Translations under genes and position numbers: made by a program | Notes under the pieces: generated by a model | What the model was told of the DNA's origin: nothing | What the model saw: only the letters and a program-made list of their open reading frames with translations | Database searches by the model: none | Shown here: in pieces, positions 24,408-32,035 of the stretch | How positions within the stretch are numbered: the stretch's first letter is position 1 | How the letters are laid out: each line of letters starts with the position of its first letter | NCBI GenBank assembly: GCA_035544215.1 | Contig: DATKHY010000003.1 | Span: 62,001-126,000, forward strand | Direction: 5' to 3' | Source: Candidatus Binatia bacterium | GTDB taxonomy: Bacteria; Vulcanimicrobiota; Vulcanimicrobiia; Vulcanimicrobiales; Vulcanimicrobiaceae | DNA: 64,000 nt

Positions 24408-25123
24408 GGTCGCACGACGAGATGCTCGACGCGGTGGCCGTCTACGCGCTCGGCGCGCTTCCGCCGCGCGAGGCCTCCGAGGTGATGGCGCATTTGCGCG
24501 ATTGCGCGGAGTGTCGCGCCGAATACCGGTTGTTGCAGCCGGCAGTGACGGCCGTCGCGTACTCCGCCGAGACGTGTGCGGACGCGTCATCCGGCGCCGA
24601 CGTCGCAAGCCCGCTGCTCAAGGCGCGCATTATGAAACAGGTGCGCGGCGAGGTGCGGCGTCCTCGGCCGATCCGTCCGTGGCCCGCGTACGCCGCGGCG
24701 GCGGCATGCCTTGCGCTCGCAATCGTCGCCGGCCTCTTCGATCTCTCGCTAAGCGATCGGCTCAAACAAGAGCGCGCACAGGTCGTCGAGCAAAACCAGA
24801 CGATCGCCGATTTCATGGCGCCCGATTCTCAGCGGCATCCGTTCGCGCACGGCGAGGTGCTGATGCACGGAGCGCGGCTCTACATCGCCATGCACGACAT
24901 GCCGATGCCGCCGAGCGGCAAGGTCTACCAGGCCTGGACGCTGACGAAGGGCGCGAAGACCGTCGCGCCCTCGAAGACGTTCATGCCCGCGACGACGGGC
25001 ATGACGGTCGTGCGGCTCCCCGAGTCGGCCACGACGTTGGCCGCCGTCGCGGTCAGCATCGAGCCCGAGGGCGGCTCGCAACAGCCTACAAGCAAGCCGA
25101 TCGCCATGATCAGCCTCCAGTAG
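24404..25123 (+). CDS. Anti-sigma factor, zinc-binding, RskA-like C-terminus
   Basis: The 239-residue protein starts with an anti-sigma helix bundle holding the HLRDCAEC zinc motif (HxxxCxxC) at about residues 28-36. One membrane helix (AYAAAAACLALAIVAGLFDL) follows near residues 97-116, then an extracytoplasmic domain. That domain includes HGEVLMHGARLYIAMHDMPM and AVSIEPEGGSQQPTSKP, matching RskA. It should hold the ECF sigma factor at the membrane until released by regulated proteolysis. Its ATG overlaps the sigma stop by four bases. Confidence 0.88.
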   Translation: MRSHDEMLDAVAVYALGALPPREASEVMAHLRDCAECRAEYRLLQPAVTAVAYSAETCADASSGADVASPLLKARIMKQVRGEVRRPRPIRPWPAYAAAAACLALAIVAGLFDLSLSDRLKQERAQVVEQNQTIADFMAPDSQRHPFAHGEVLMHGARLYIAMHDMPMPPSGKVYQAWTLTKGAKTVAPSKTFMPATTGMTVVRLPESATTLAAVAVSIEPEGGSQQPTSKPIAMISLQ

Positions 25124-25198
25124 CAATCCGGAGAAGCGCCTAGACCGTTCCATCCGAGTCTTATCTCTTTGCGAGAGCTACGGCTCGGAAAGGAACCT

Positions 25199-25828
25199 AT
25201 GAAGAACCTTCAATGGGCCGCGCTCGCCGCGGTCACCCTCGCGATGATCTTTACTGGCATCGCGTCGGCCAAACTGATGACAAACATCGTCGATCAGCCG
25301 ACCCGCTTCAGCGGCTCGTGCTGCGTCTATACGGGGGCGCCCGCCCTGCAGGTGACGCTTTCGATGATCGAGGCCGGCGGCGGCCCGAGCAGCTTTAACA
25401 CGGCGACGCTGCTGAAGGTGCTCGCGGGCTCGCACTTCGACGCCGAGGTAGCCAAACTCACGAGGCAGTACGGCAAGGATCAGGTGGCGCAGTTTCTCAA
25501 GACGTTCGACTTCGTCGTTGACGACTCGCTGAAGATCGTGACGGCGAAGAAAGTCGCTCTTCCCAGCCAGCCGAACCCGGATCCCAAGAACGGCCCGGCG
25601 CTTGCGGGCGCGCTCTGGGCCGCGGGACAGACCGGTGAAGGCTATAACGTCGAGGTCATGCTCGATCGCGCGGTCTCGCATCCGATCCACGTCCAAGTGA
25701 TGCTCGACATCGACAAGAAGTACGGGCTGGCGGCGGACGCCCAGTATCACGCGATCCTGACGACGGCGATGAAGGATCTCGCCGGAGCCTATCATCTTGG
25801 CGCGATGGGGCAGATGCAGAGCATGTAG
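25199..25828 (+). CDS. Secreted protein of unknown function
   Basis: The 209-residue protein has GGAAAGGA just upstream of its ATG and signal peptide MKNLQWAALAAVTLAMIFTG. The mature part has an unusual vicinal Cys pair (GSCCVYTGAP), helical middle segments, and a C-terminal His-containing region (HPIHVQVMLDIDKKYGLAAD). It lies 75 bases after the anti-sigma gene on the same strand and may belong to the same regulon. Family not recognised. Confidence 0.68.
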   Translation: MKNLQWAALAAVTLAMIFTGIASAKLMTNIVDQPTRFSGSCCVYTGAPALQVTLSMIEAGGGPSSFNTATLLKVLAGSHFDAEVAKLTRQYGKDQVAQFLKTFDFVVDDSLKIVTAKKVALPSQPNPDPKNGPALAGALWAAGQTGEGYNVEVMLDRAVSHPIHVQVMLDIDKKYGLAADAQYHAILTTAMKDLAGAYHLGAMGQMQSM

Positions 25829-25878
25829 CTTCCGAGCGAGCAGGGTGGCGCCATCGCTTCCAACGAAGCAGCGCGACG

Positions 25879-26874
25879 ATGCATCGAAATCGTTTCGCCG
25901 GCGCCACCCTCGCGGCTGCGGCCCTCGCGTTTGTCGCGATCGCGCCGGTGCCGCAGGCATTAGGGGCGCCCAATGGGCTGGCCTGGGACTCGGTCACCAA
26001 GTTCTCGCGGAGCGGCGACGCCGCGACGCTGCAGCCCGGTTCGTTCGATCAAGACTACGCGCAGGCGGCGGCCGTCGCTCCGCCTCCGGAATCCACGGGC
26101 GGCGGTATGATGGGCAAGATGAAGCAGGCCATGGCGATGGCGCAACACCTGCAGGCGCTGCTGCGCAATGGGTTCGCGGAGCGATACTATGTTGCGGGCT
26201 CCAAGGTGCGCGTAGATCAGGTCTCCGAGCAGAAGGCGACGATCCTCGATTGCGCCGCCGGCACGATCACCACGCTGGATCTGCGCAGCAAAACCTACCG
26301 GGTGGAGTCGTTGAATGCGTCGCCGGCGCCGAGCTCGAGCGGCGGCGCGGGGGCGCCGCAACCGCGCGCGACCGACGATGTGACGAGCATCGCCATTACG
26401 ATCGCCAACACCGCTCTTGGCGCGCGCAACGTGGGCGGCCAGCCGACGAATGGATTCAGTTCGGACATGAGCTTCAAAGAGACGTACGCGTCGGGAAAAT
26501 CGCAGTCGTACAACGGCGATCTCGTCGGCTATTACAGCACGAACGCGAACCCGTCGCCCGCGTGCGAGCGTCCGAGTGCGGCGGGTCCGGGGAGGCAGTC
26601 GCCTCCGGATGCCGCGCAGACCATGACGGCGATGACCGGCGGCTTTTCGCGGTTCACGCGCGCGCTCGCACTCGCTGGTGCCGACTCACGCTTTAGCCTC
26701 AAGCAGAGCGGACCGCCGCTGCCGCGCGGAAAGTTCGCAATGTATCAGGCGGCGACCATTGGAGGCGGTCCGGAAGGCGGCGCGACGTTCATCAGCGAGC
26801 GCGGCAACCTGCGCCCCGTCTCCGCCGGTGATCCCGTTTTCGGCGTCCCCGGCGACTTCACGCGCGAGCAGTAG
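25879..26874 (+). CDS. Secreted protein of unknown function
   Basis: The 331-residue protein has a signal peptide (RFAGATLAAAALAFVAIAPV) and a Met/Gln-rich stretch (GGGMMGKMKQAMAMAQHLQA). A central domain with AERYYVAGSKVRVDQVSEQK and TITTLDLRSKTYRVESL resembles DUF4412-like periplasmic proteins. The similarity is weak and no catalytic residues stand out. It is followed two bases later by the YCII-like gene. Confidence 0.65.
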   Translation: MHRNRFAGATLAAAALAFVAIAPVPQALGAPNGLAWDSVTKFSRSGDAATLQPGSFDQDYAQAAAVAPPPESTGGGMMGKMKQAMAMAQHLQALLRNGFAERYYVAGSKVRVDQVSEQKATILDCAAGTITTLDLRSKTYRVESLNASPAPSSSGGAGAPQPRATDDVTSIAITIANTALGARNVGGQPTNGFSSDMSFKETYASGKSQSYNGDLVGYYSTNANPSPACERPSAAGPGRQSPPDAAQTMTAMTGGFSRFTRALALAGADSRFSLKQSGPPLPRGKFAMYQAATIGGGPEGGATFISERGNLRPVSAGDPVFGVPGDFTREQ

Positions 26875-26875
26875 C

Positions 26876-27145
26876 GTGAAATACGTACTCTACTATCAGT
26901 CGTCGCCCGATGTGCTGGAAAAGGCTCCGCTCCACGCGGAGGCGCATCGCGCCCGCTGGCAGGAGTTCAGCGCGGACGGGTCGCTGCTGATGGTCGGCCC
27001 CTTCGCGAATCCGCACGAAGGCGCGATGGCGATCTTCACGACGCGCGAAGCGGCGGAGCGATTTGCGAAGGACGATCCGTTCGTGGTCAACGGAGTCGTC
27101 TCGAACTGGGTCGTTCGGGAGTGGGCCGAGGCGCTGTCACCCTAA
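26876..27145 (+). CDS. YCII-related domain protein
   Basis: GTG 26876 starts an 89-residue protein (VKYVLYYQSSPDVLEKAPLH) with the ferredoxin-like YCII fold. HAEAHRARWQEFSADGSLLM contains the family's conserved His, and FTTREAAERFAKDDPFVVNG the conserved Asp-Pro-Phe block. YCII proteins are small dimers with suspected enzymatic roles. The longer open frame starting at 26678 lies inside the upstream gene and was rejected. Confidence 0.8.
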   Translation: MKYVLYYQSSPDVLEKAPLHAEAHRARWQEFSADGSLLMVGPFANPHEGAMAIFTTREAAERFAKDDPFVVNGVVSNWVVREWAEALSP

Positions 27146-27460
27146 TTACTCCAGCGGTGGCGCGACCGGTGCAGGCGTCTGGCGCTGCGGCGGATGAAGC
27201 AGCGACATCGAGAGATACGCGCCGATCCACGACCCTAGCGCGGCGAAGATCACGTAGGTCCAGTCCCTCGTGTACGTGATGACGGCGAAGGACGAGAGTA
27301 GATACCACACGCTGCTCCACGTTGCCGCCGAGATCCGTCTGCGGCTCGAGACGGACGCAGTGAAGAAGACGTAGACGGCGTCGGTGGCGGCGGTGCTCGC
27401 GATCACGCCGAGCGCGAGCCACGGGTGAACGTGCATAAAATGCTGCAACATCCCCCGCAC
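27146..27460 (-). CDS. Small membrane protein
   Basis: The 104-residue protein has three hydrophobic segments (PWLALGVIASTAATDAVYV, WSSVWYLLSSFAVITY, WTYVIFAALGSWIGAYL) and a Pro-rich tail. Its stop codon abuts that of the YCII gene with no spacer, so transcripts must overlap or terminate inside coding DNA. Function not assigned. Confidence 0.65.
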   Translation of the reverse strand: MRGMLQHFMHVHPWLALGVIASTAATDAVYVFFTASVSSRRRISAATWSSVWYLLSSFAVITYTRDWTYVIFAALGSWIGAYLSMSLLHPPQRQTPAPVAPPLE

Positions 27461-27486
27461 TTCTCACGGTTTCCCACCATGTCATG

Positions 27487-28398
27487 CTAGTGCACGAGCG
27501 TTTGCGAGGGAGTCTCTCCGAACATCATTCGGTAATCCGTTGTGAAGTGGCCCATGTGCCAGAAGCCCCAGTCGGTCGCCACGTCGATGATCCGGATCGC
27601 GTCGCGGTGCGCGCGCTGGAGCGTTCGGTGGACGCCGTTGAGACGAATGCGCTTGAGATAATCCATGGGGCTATAGCCGGTCACCGCCTCGAAAGCATTG
27701 ATCAGCGACCGCGAGCGCATGCCGGAGACGTGGCTCAAGTCGAGCAGCGTCAGCGTTGCGTCCACGTGATCACGCATGTAGGCCTCGCACCGGCGTACCG
27801 CGGTGAGGCGCCGGTTGAGGCATTTGGACGACTCGACGATGCGTTCGTCGCCGCGATCCATCGCGGCGGCCAGCAACGGAATCAGCGTGCCGCTGATGCT
27901 GCGGTGCCGAAGCGGTCGCGACATCGAAAAGTTGTTATGCATCAGCGTTCGCAGGCGGCTCGCGAGGACGGGGTCTTGCGACAATCTCGCCCTCTGCAGG
28001 TCATCGAGCAAGATGAGCGCATCCGGGGCGCGCGAGAACTCCCTCGCCAGCGAGTGCCGATCGATGCTGATCGAGTAGAACGAGCCGGCGCCTGACGTCG
28101 TGAGCTCGACGAAGGCGGAGCTCGAAAAGATGCTGCTCGCGTCCATCTTTGTTCCGAACCAGCGAGCGCGGGTAAGTGGATCGGCGACGATGCCGATCAC
28201 CGATTTTTCCTTTGCTACGTGCGCCTCACCCTTGAAGGCGACGTTGAACTTACGCAGAGCAAGCCGCAACGGGCTCGCGTCGACGAAGCCGTAGTGCACT
28301 TCGAAGTTTCCGGGCTCGAGCTGTGCCCACGCTACCGTTTCGGGCGCATAGGTACCCTCGGCCGACCGCTCCAGAAGATGAGAAGACTCCAATTTCAT
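27487..28398 (-). CDS. AraC family transcriptional regulator
   Basis: The 303-residue protein has a C-terminal AraC double helix-turn-helix: TLLDLSHVSGMRSRSLINAF (first) and GFWHMGHFTTDYRMMFGETP (second, with the usual G/HFxxxYxxxFGxxP pattern). The N-terminal about 190 residues form a cupin-like sensing domain of the type found in AraC proteins that also control oxygenase or stress genes. The ligand is unknown. It is monocistronic; possible targets nearby are unproven. Confidence 0.85.
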   Translation of the reverse strand: MKLESSHLLERSAEGTYAPETVAWAQLEPGNFEVHYGFVDASPLRLALRKFNVAFKGEAHVAKEKSVIGIVADPLTRARWFGTKMDASSIFSSSAFVELTTSGAGSFYSISIDRHSLAREFSRAPDALILLDDLQRARLSQDPVLASRLRTLMHNNFSMSRPLRHRSISGTLIPLLAAAMDRGDERIVESSKCLNRRLTAVRRCEAYMRDHVDATLTLLDLSHVSGMRSRSLINAFEAVTGYSPMDYLKRIRLNGVHRTLQRAHRDAIRIIDVATDWGFWHMGHFTTDYRMMFGETPSQTLVH

Positions 28399-28456
28399 GA
28401 CGGGTAGCCATGGACCAAAACCGGGTGCTTAGGGGAGGAAGTCGTGGGGGGAGAGG

Positions 28457-28948
28457 TTAGGAAGGTCCGGCCGACAGCTCCCGCAGGAGCTCGCCGACCA
28501 AGCTCTCTCTCGCGGCTTCAGCGCATTCCGCAGCTTCCCTTTCGAGCTCGGTGAAAATCTTCTTCATGTCGTTTGCCACGCTGGGGGTCTCGTAGCCGGC
28601 GGCGCGCCATCGCGCGCGCAAGTCCTCGTCGAGGCGTAAGCACAGCGCCGGATCGGCCTCGTTCGCTTCTCGAAAGCGCTCCTCGATCCGCTCGCGCCGG
28701 GCCTCGGCCAGCTCCTGTTCGAACGCCGCCGTATCCGCCCAGATCGCTTTACCATTTCGAAAGATTTGGATTGCGCCCAGACCTCTGCGCCTCAGCAGGT
28801 CGTGTTCCCAGTCGCATTCGTCGACCGATCGCGCGAGCGCCGCACGAATCGTAAACTCCATGATGCGGTTCAGGAGTGCGGCGTAGCTGACGTCGTCGGC
28901 GAGGCGGTGCGACTCGCCGATGCGCGCGGCATAGAGCGGTTTAGTCAC
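28457..28948 (-). CDS. Hypothetical cytoplasmic protein, charged helical
   Basis: The 163-residue protein starts at GTG 28948, ten bases after a TACAAT -10 box and without a ribosome site. It is rich in Glu, Arg and Ala, with a long amphipathic helix (FEQELAEARRERIEERFREA) suggesting coiled-coil or dimer formation. No family was recognised. Promoter module copy 6 drives it, divergent from the outer-membrane barrel at 29065. Confidence 0.6.
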   Translation of the reverse strand: MTKPLYAARIGESHRLADDVSYAALLNRIMEFTIRAALARSVDECDWEHDLLRRRGLGAIQIFRNGKAIWADTAAFEQELAEARRERIEERFREANEADPALCLRLDEDLRARWRAAGYETPSVANDMKKIFTELEREAAECAEAARESLVGELLRELSAGPS

Positions 28949-28958
28949 ACCAATCCAT

Positions 28959-29000
28959 ATTGTATCTGGAGTACCGCGGGAAGCTTATCCCAGAATCGCA
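28959..29000 (-). promoter_or_regulatory. Promoter module copy 6 (16-mer + -10)
   Basis: On the minus strand, TGCGATTCTGGGATAA (29000-28985) is followed after 20 bp by TACAAT (28964-28959). The GTG of the minus gene lies ten bases later. It forms an inverted pair with copy 7. Confidence 0.65.
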
Positions 29001-29013
29001 AGAACGGGACTTT

Positions 29014-29056
29014 TGCGCCTTTGGGATAGACCGCCCCAGCCGCCCACCGGTACAAT
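29014..29056 (+). promoter_or_regulatory. Promoter module copy 7 (16-mer + -10)
   Basis: TGCGCCTTTGGGATAG (29014-29029) is followed after 21 bp by TACAAT (29051-29056). The barrel gene ATG follows after eight bases, predicting a leaderless mRNA. Confidence 0.65.
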
Positions 29057-29064
29057 TGAGCCCG

Positions 29065-29967
29065 ATGAAGCGCTTCTTCGCCGTAGCAGCACTGCTCGTG
29101 TGCGCTGGCTTAACTGCCACCGCGCGCGCCGGAGCCCAAGAAACGCCGGCTCCCGCAACGCCGGCGCCCGCCGCTAGTCCTACACTAATGGATCGGGAGT
29201 ACGATGGGCGGCTGCACGTCATGGCCGCTCCCTACGTGTGGGCGCCGACGGTCGGCGGAGACTTCCAGTTCACGATTCCGGGGTTGCCGCGGCGCCCGGG
29301 CGGCACGCGGCAGACCAGCGTGCAGGTGGCGCCCGTTAACTACCTGCCAAAACTCAACTCCGCTGCGATGTTTGCCTTCGACGCGCGTCAAGGCAACTTC
29401 GATATTTTCGGGGACTACATTTACGTCAACGCGACGGTGAGCGCGTCGGCCTCCGCCGTGCTGAGCGGCCGGTTCGGCCGGCTGCAAGTCCCCGTCAGCC
29501 TCAGCACGAACGCCCACTTGCGCGAATCGATCTGGGAGGCGGCGGCGGGCTACACGGTCGCAAGGGGGCACGACGCGGATTTAAGCGTCTTTGCCGGCCT
29601 GCGCGAGTTTCCGCTGAGCTTGGGGTTCGACTATACGGCTACTATTGGGCGGCGGCGCCCGTTTATGCGCTCGGGTTCGGTCCAAACGGCGGACATCGCG
29701 CAGGACGTCGTCTTCGGGTTGCGCGGGAAGGCATACTTCGGCGACGGCCATTGGTTCGTGCCGTACTATGGCGACGCGGGCACGGGGATAGGCATGCTGA
29801 GCAACACGACGTGGCAGGCGTATTCCGGCGCCGGCTACGCCTTCAACCACGGGCAAAGTATCATCGTGCTGTACCGCGACCTGAGCTATAACTCATTCGC
29901 GCCGATCTCGCATGTTCAAAAGCTCTCGATGTACGGCCCACTCCTGGGTTATACGTTCAACCTATAG
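29065..29967 (+). CDS. Outer-membrane beta-barrel protein
   Basis: The 300-residue protein has a signal peptide (MKRFFAVAALLVCAGLTATA), a Pro/Ala linker and then about ten to twelve amphipathic strands. It ends in a hydrophobic last strand (YGPLLGYTFNL). The pattern fits a small monomeric barrel or adhesin-like outer-membrane protein; no substrate motif is visible. The next gene starts 12 bases later, so the two barrels are one transcription unit. Confidence 0.75.
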   Translation: MKRFFAVAALLVCAGLTATARAGAQETPAPATPAPAASPTLMDREYDGRLHVMAAPYVWAPTVGGDFQFTIPGLPRRPGGTRQTSVQVAPVNYLPKLNSAAMFAFDARQGNFDIFGDYIYVNATVSASASAVLSGRFGRLQVPVSLSTNAHLRESIWEAAAGYTVARGHDADLSVFAGLREFPLSLGFDYTATIGRRRPFMRSGSVQTADIAQDVVFGLRGKAYFGDGHWFVPYYGDAGTGIGMLSNTTWQAYSGAGYAFNHGQSIIVLYRDLSYNSFAPISHVQKLSMYGPLLGYTFNL

Positions 29968-29979
29968 GAGCTTACTACG

Positions 29980-30894
29980 GTGCCTCTCGCCGCGACCGCG
30001 GCGATCGTCGCGCAAGCCCCACAAGCCACGCCGACTCCCGGCGCAGCAGATACGGGCGGATTCGACGCGAGCAAGCTGACGCCGGCACAGCAGGAAGCGC
30101 TCCGGCTCGCGGTCATCAAGACGTCGCAAAATCCGGTCGGTAACATCACGGCCTTCCCGTTTCAGAACAACTTCAACTACGGAGTCGGGCCCTACACGCG
30201 GTTGCAGTACAATCTCAACGTGCAGCCGGTCGTCCCGATTATGTTGAGCCCGAACATGAACCTGATCGCCCGAACGATCATCCCCGTCCTGAATCAGCCG
30301 TCGTTCGCTCCGCCGGGAGTGTGTGCTTCGCCCATCGGATGTCCCTCGACGTTCGGCCTGAGCGATGTGCAAGAGCAGTTGTTCTTTGCGCCCAAGACGA
30401 AGCCGGGTCAGCTCATCTGGGCGGTGGGGCCGATCTTTCAGTTTCCGACGGCGACGCCGAACACGCTGGGATCCGGCAAGTGGTCCGCGGGTCCCGATGC
30501 CGTCGCGCTGGTCATGCCCGGCAGCTGGGTGATGGGCGCGCTCGTGACCCAGCTGTGGTCCGTCGCCGGTCTGCCGAATCGGCCGAACGTGAGTTCTTTT
30601 CTTGTCCAGCCGTTCGTCAACTACAACCTAAAGGGCGGCTGGGCGATAAGCTCGGCGCCGATCATCACGGCGAACTGGACGCTAGCGCAGAACAAGTGGA
30701 CGGTGCCGCTGGGCGGCGGCGTCTCCAAGACCTTCAAGAATGACGGCCAACTGATGCAGCTGAGCGTGCTGTACTACACGAACGTTACTCGTCCGCTTAT
30801 TGCGCCGCAGACGACGCTACGGGTCTCGTGGAGCCTGCTCTGGCCCGTCAAGCGCGGCATCGACATCCAACAGCTTCTCCAAGAGGCAAAGTAA
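29980..30894 (+). CDS. Outer-membrane transporter-like barrel ('neuromedin U' misnomer family)
   Basis: GTG 29980 has TAGGAG nine bases upstream. The 304-residue protein contains NPVGNITAFPFQNNFNYGVG and then LQYNLNVQPVVPIMLS, a conserved block of bacterial outer-membrane proteins often mislabelled neuromedin U, related to phenol-pathway MetA-like barrels. Strong signal-peptide features are missing: the N-terminus is short and uncharged, so the start may be wrong or export unusual. It follows the other barrel gene and is followed by a hairpin. Confidence 0.72.
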   Translation: MPLAATAAIVAQAPQATPTPGAADTGGFDASKLTPAQQEALRLAVIKTSQNPVGNITAFPFQNNFNYGVGPYTRLQYNLNVQPVVPIMLSPNMNLIARTIIPVLNQPSFAPPGVCASPIGCPSTFGLSDVQEQLFFAPKTKPGQLIWAVGPIFQFPTATPNTLGSGKWSAGPDAVALVMPGSWVMGALVTQLWSVAGLPNRPNVSSFLVQPFVNYNLKGGWAISSAPIITANWTLAQNKWTVPLGGGVSKTFKNDGQLMQLSVLYYTNVTRPLIAPQTTLRVSWSLLWPVKRGIDIQQLLQEAK

Positions 30895-30895
30895 A

Positions 30896-30925
30896 CACCG
30901 GCGCCGCCAAACGGCGACACCGGTG
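30896..30925. terminator. Hairpin between convergent genes
   Basis: CACCGGCGCCG (30896-30906) pairs with CGGCGACACCGGTG (30912-30925) across a five-base loop, with a three-base bulge. It starts just after the barrel stop codon and may end transcription from both sides. No clear U tract follows. Confidence 0.5.
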
Positions 30926-30948
30926 CTTGCAGTAGGCGAAGACTTCGC

Positions 30949-31629
30949 TTAGCCGCCTAGCGAGCGCTGGCCGACGACGCGACCGACCGGCGGGGTCGTA
31001 TCCTTCCCGTTCCCCCAGGTGCCGTTGAAGCTGTTGTTGTCGTCGTTGAACCAGAACGCGAACCAGCCGCTGCCGTTGGGTCCGGTCCAGGTCGCTCGGA
31101 CTTTGTCCTTGGTCCGGAACTTGCCGTTCATTAGGATCGCGCCGGCGTGGCAAACGACCGACGGACCCGACTGCGTGCAGCGCATCTTCCCGATGAAGCC
31201 GCCCGGGCCGCCCGCGCCGGTCACGTTCCAGGTTCCGGCCGCGGTAATCGGCGACGGCGGCAGGACCTTGTTCGCGGTGAACGACCCGTTTGCTGCGCGT
31301 CCGTTGTAGCCCCAGGTTCCGTTGAAGCTGTGGCCGTTCGCGCTGACGTAGACCGTCAGCCAGCCCGCGCCGCCGGGCCCGTGCCATTTGCCGTTGATCT
31401 GGGTGTCGTTGACAAACGTGCCGGTGAAGCCGTTGCCGTTGCTGGCGTTGTTGCCGACGACGCCGTTGCCCGACTGGGTCAGCGTGATCGTCGAGGTGGT
31501 CGTGCCGTTGAGGCCGCTCTGCTGGACCGACCAGGTCCCCGTGACGTTCGGCGGGCTCGCGATCGCGGCGGTGATGGCCGCCGCCATGAGGGCGACGCCG
31601 CAGGCGATTGAAATAGCAAGACGTTTCAC
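30949..31629 (-). CDS. Secreted protein with tandem duplicated beta domain
   Basis: GTG 31629 follows a GGGAGG ribosome site. The 226-residue protein has signal peptide KRLAISIACGVALMAAAITA and two homologous units of about 90 residues. Each runs from GTW(S/N)V through NGK(W/F) to a SFNGTWG repeat end (GHSFNGTWGYNG and NNSFNGTWGNGK). It resembles repeat-type secreted proteins of unknown role. Promoter module copy 8 drives it. Confidence 0.7.
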   Translation of the reverse strand: MKRLAISIACGVALMAAAITAAIASPPNVTGTWSVQQSGLNGTTTSTITLTQSGNGVVGNNASNGNGFTGTFVNDTQINGKWHGPGGAGWLTVYVSANGHSFNGTWGYNGRAANGSFTANKVLPPSPITAAGTWNVTGAGGPGGFIGKMRCTQSGPSVVCHAGAILMNGKFRTKDKVRATWTGPNGSGWFAFWFNDDNNSFNGTWGNGKDTTPPVGRVVGQRSLGG

Positions 31630-31651
31630 AAATGATATCCTCCCATCGTCT

Positions 31652-31693
31652 AGTGTAGGATGAGCGCGGCTTGCCTGCTATCCCGAAAGTGCA
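31652..31693 (-). promoter_or_regulatory. Promoter module copy 8 (16-mer + -10)
   Basis: On the minus strand, TGCACTTTCGGGATAG (31693-31678) is followed after 20 bp by TACACT (31657-31652). The gene's GTG lies 22 bases further with GGGAGG between. Confidence 0.65.
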
Positions 31694-31695
31694 GG

Positions 31696-31893
31696 TTACA
31701 CTATGTCGTCAACCTGGCCGTGATGCTCGTCCCACTGGTCGTCGCGGTTTTCGTCGAGGCTGCTTTCGCCGTACTTCTGCTGCTCGCGCCGCACGGCTTC
31801 TGCGGGATCGATCGGCTGGTCCTTGCGCGGCGCGACGTCGGGCGCAATCGCGTCGTCATCGTCGTCGGGGTACGGAAATCTGTCGCTATTCAT
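31696..31893 (-). CDS. Small acidic protein
   Basis: The 65-residue frame MNSDRFPYPDDDDDAIAPDV is strongly acidic, with a five-Asp run and many Gln and Glu residues, and is predicted to be disordered. It lies just upstream of promoter module copy 8. A GAGA sequence lies upstream of the ATG. It could be a real small protein, but there is no family match to support it. Confidence 0.45.
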   Translation of the reverse strand: MNSDRFPYPDDDDDAIAPDVAPRKDQPIDPAEAVRREQQKYGESSLDENRDDQWDEHHGQVDDIV

Positions 31894-32035
31894 AGTCTTA
31901 TCTCATTGCAGCAAAAGCGTCAGCGGTGAAACAGCACGGTTGAGTGAAGCGTGAGTCGATCTGATCGAAGCGTGGGGCCGGGCGCTCATGAATCTCCTCT
32001 TATAGGCGGATTGGGCGATGCCTTCCAATCACGCG

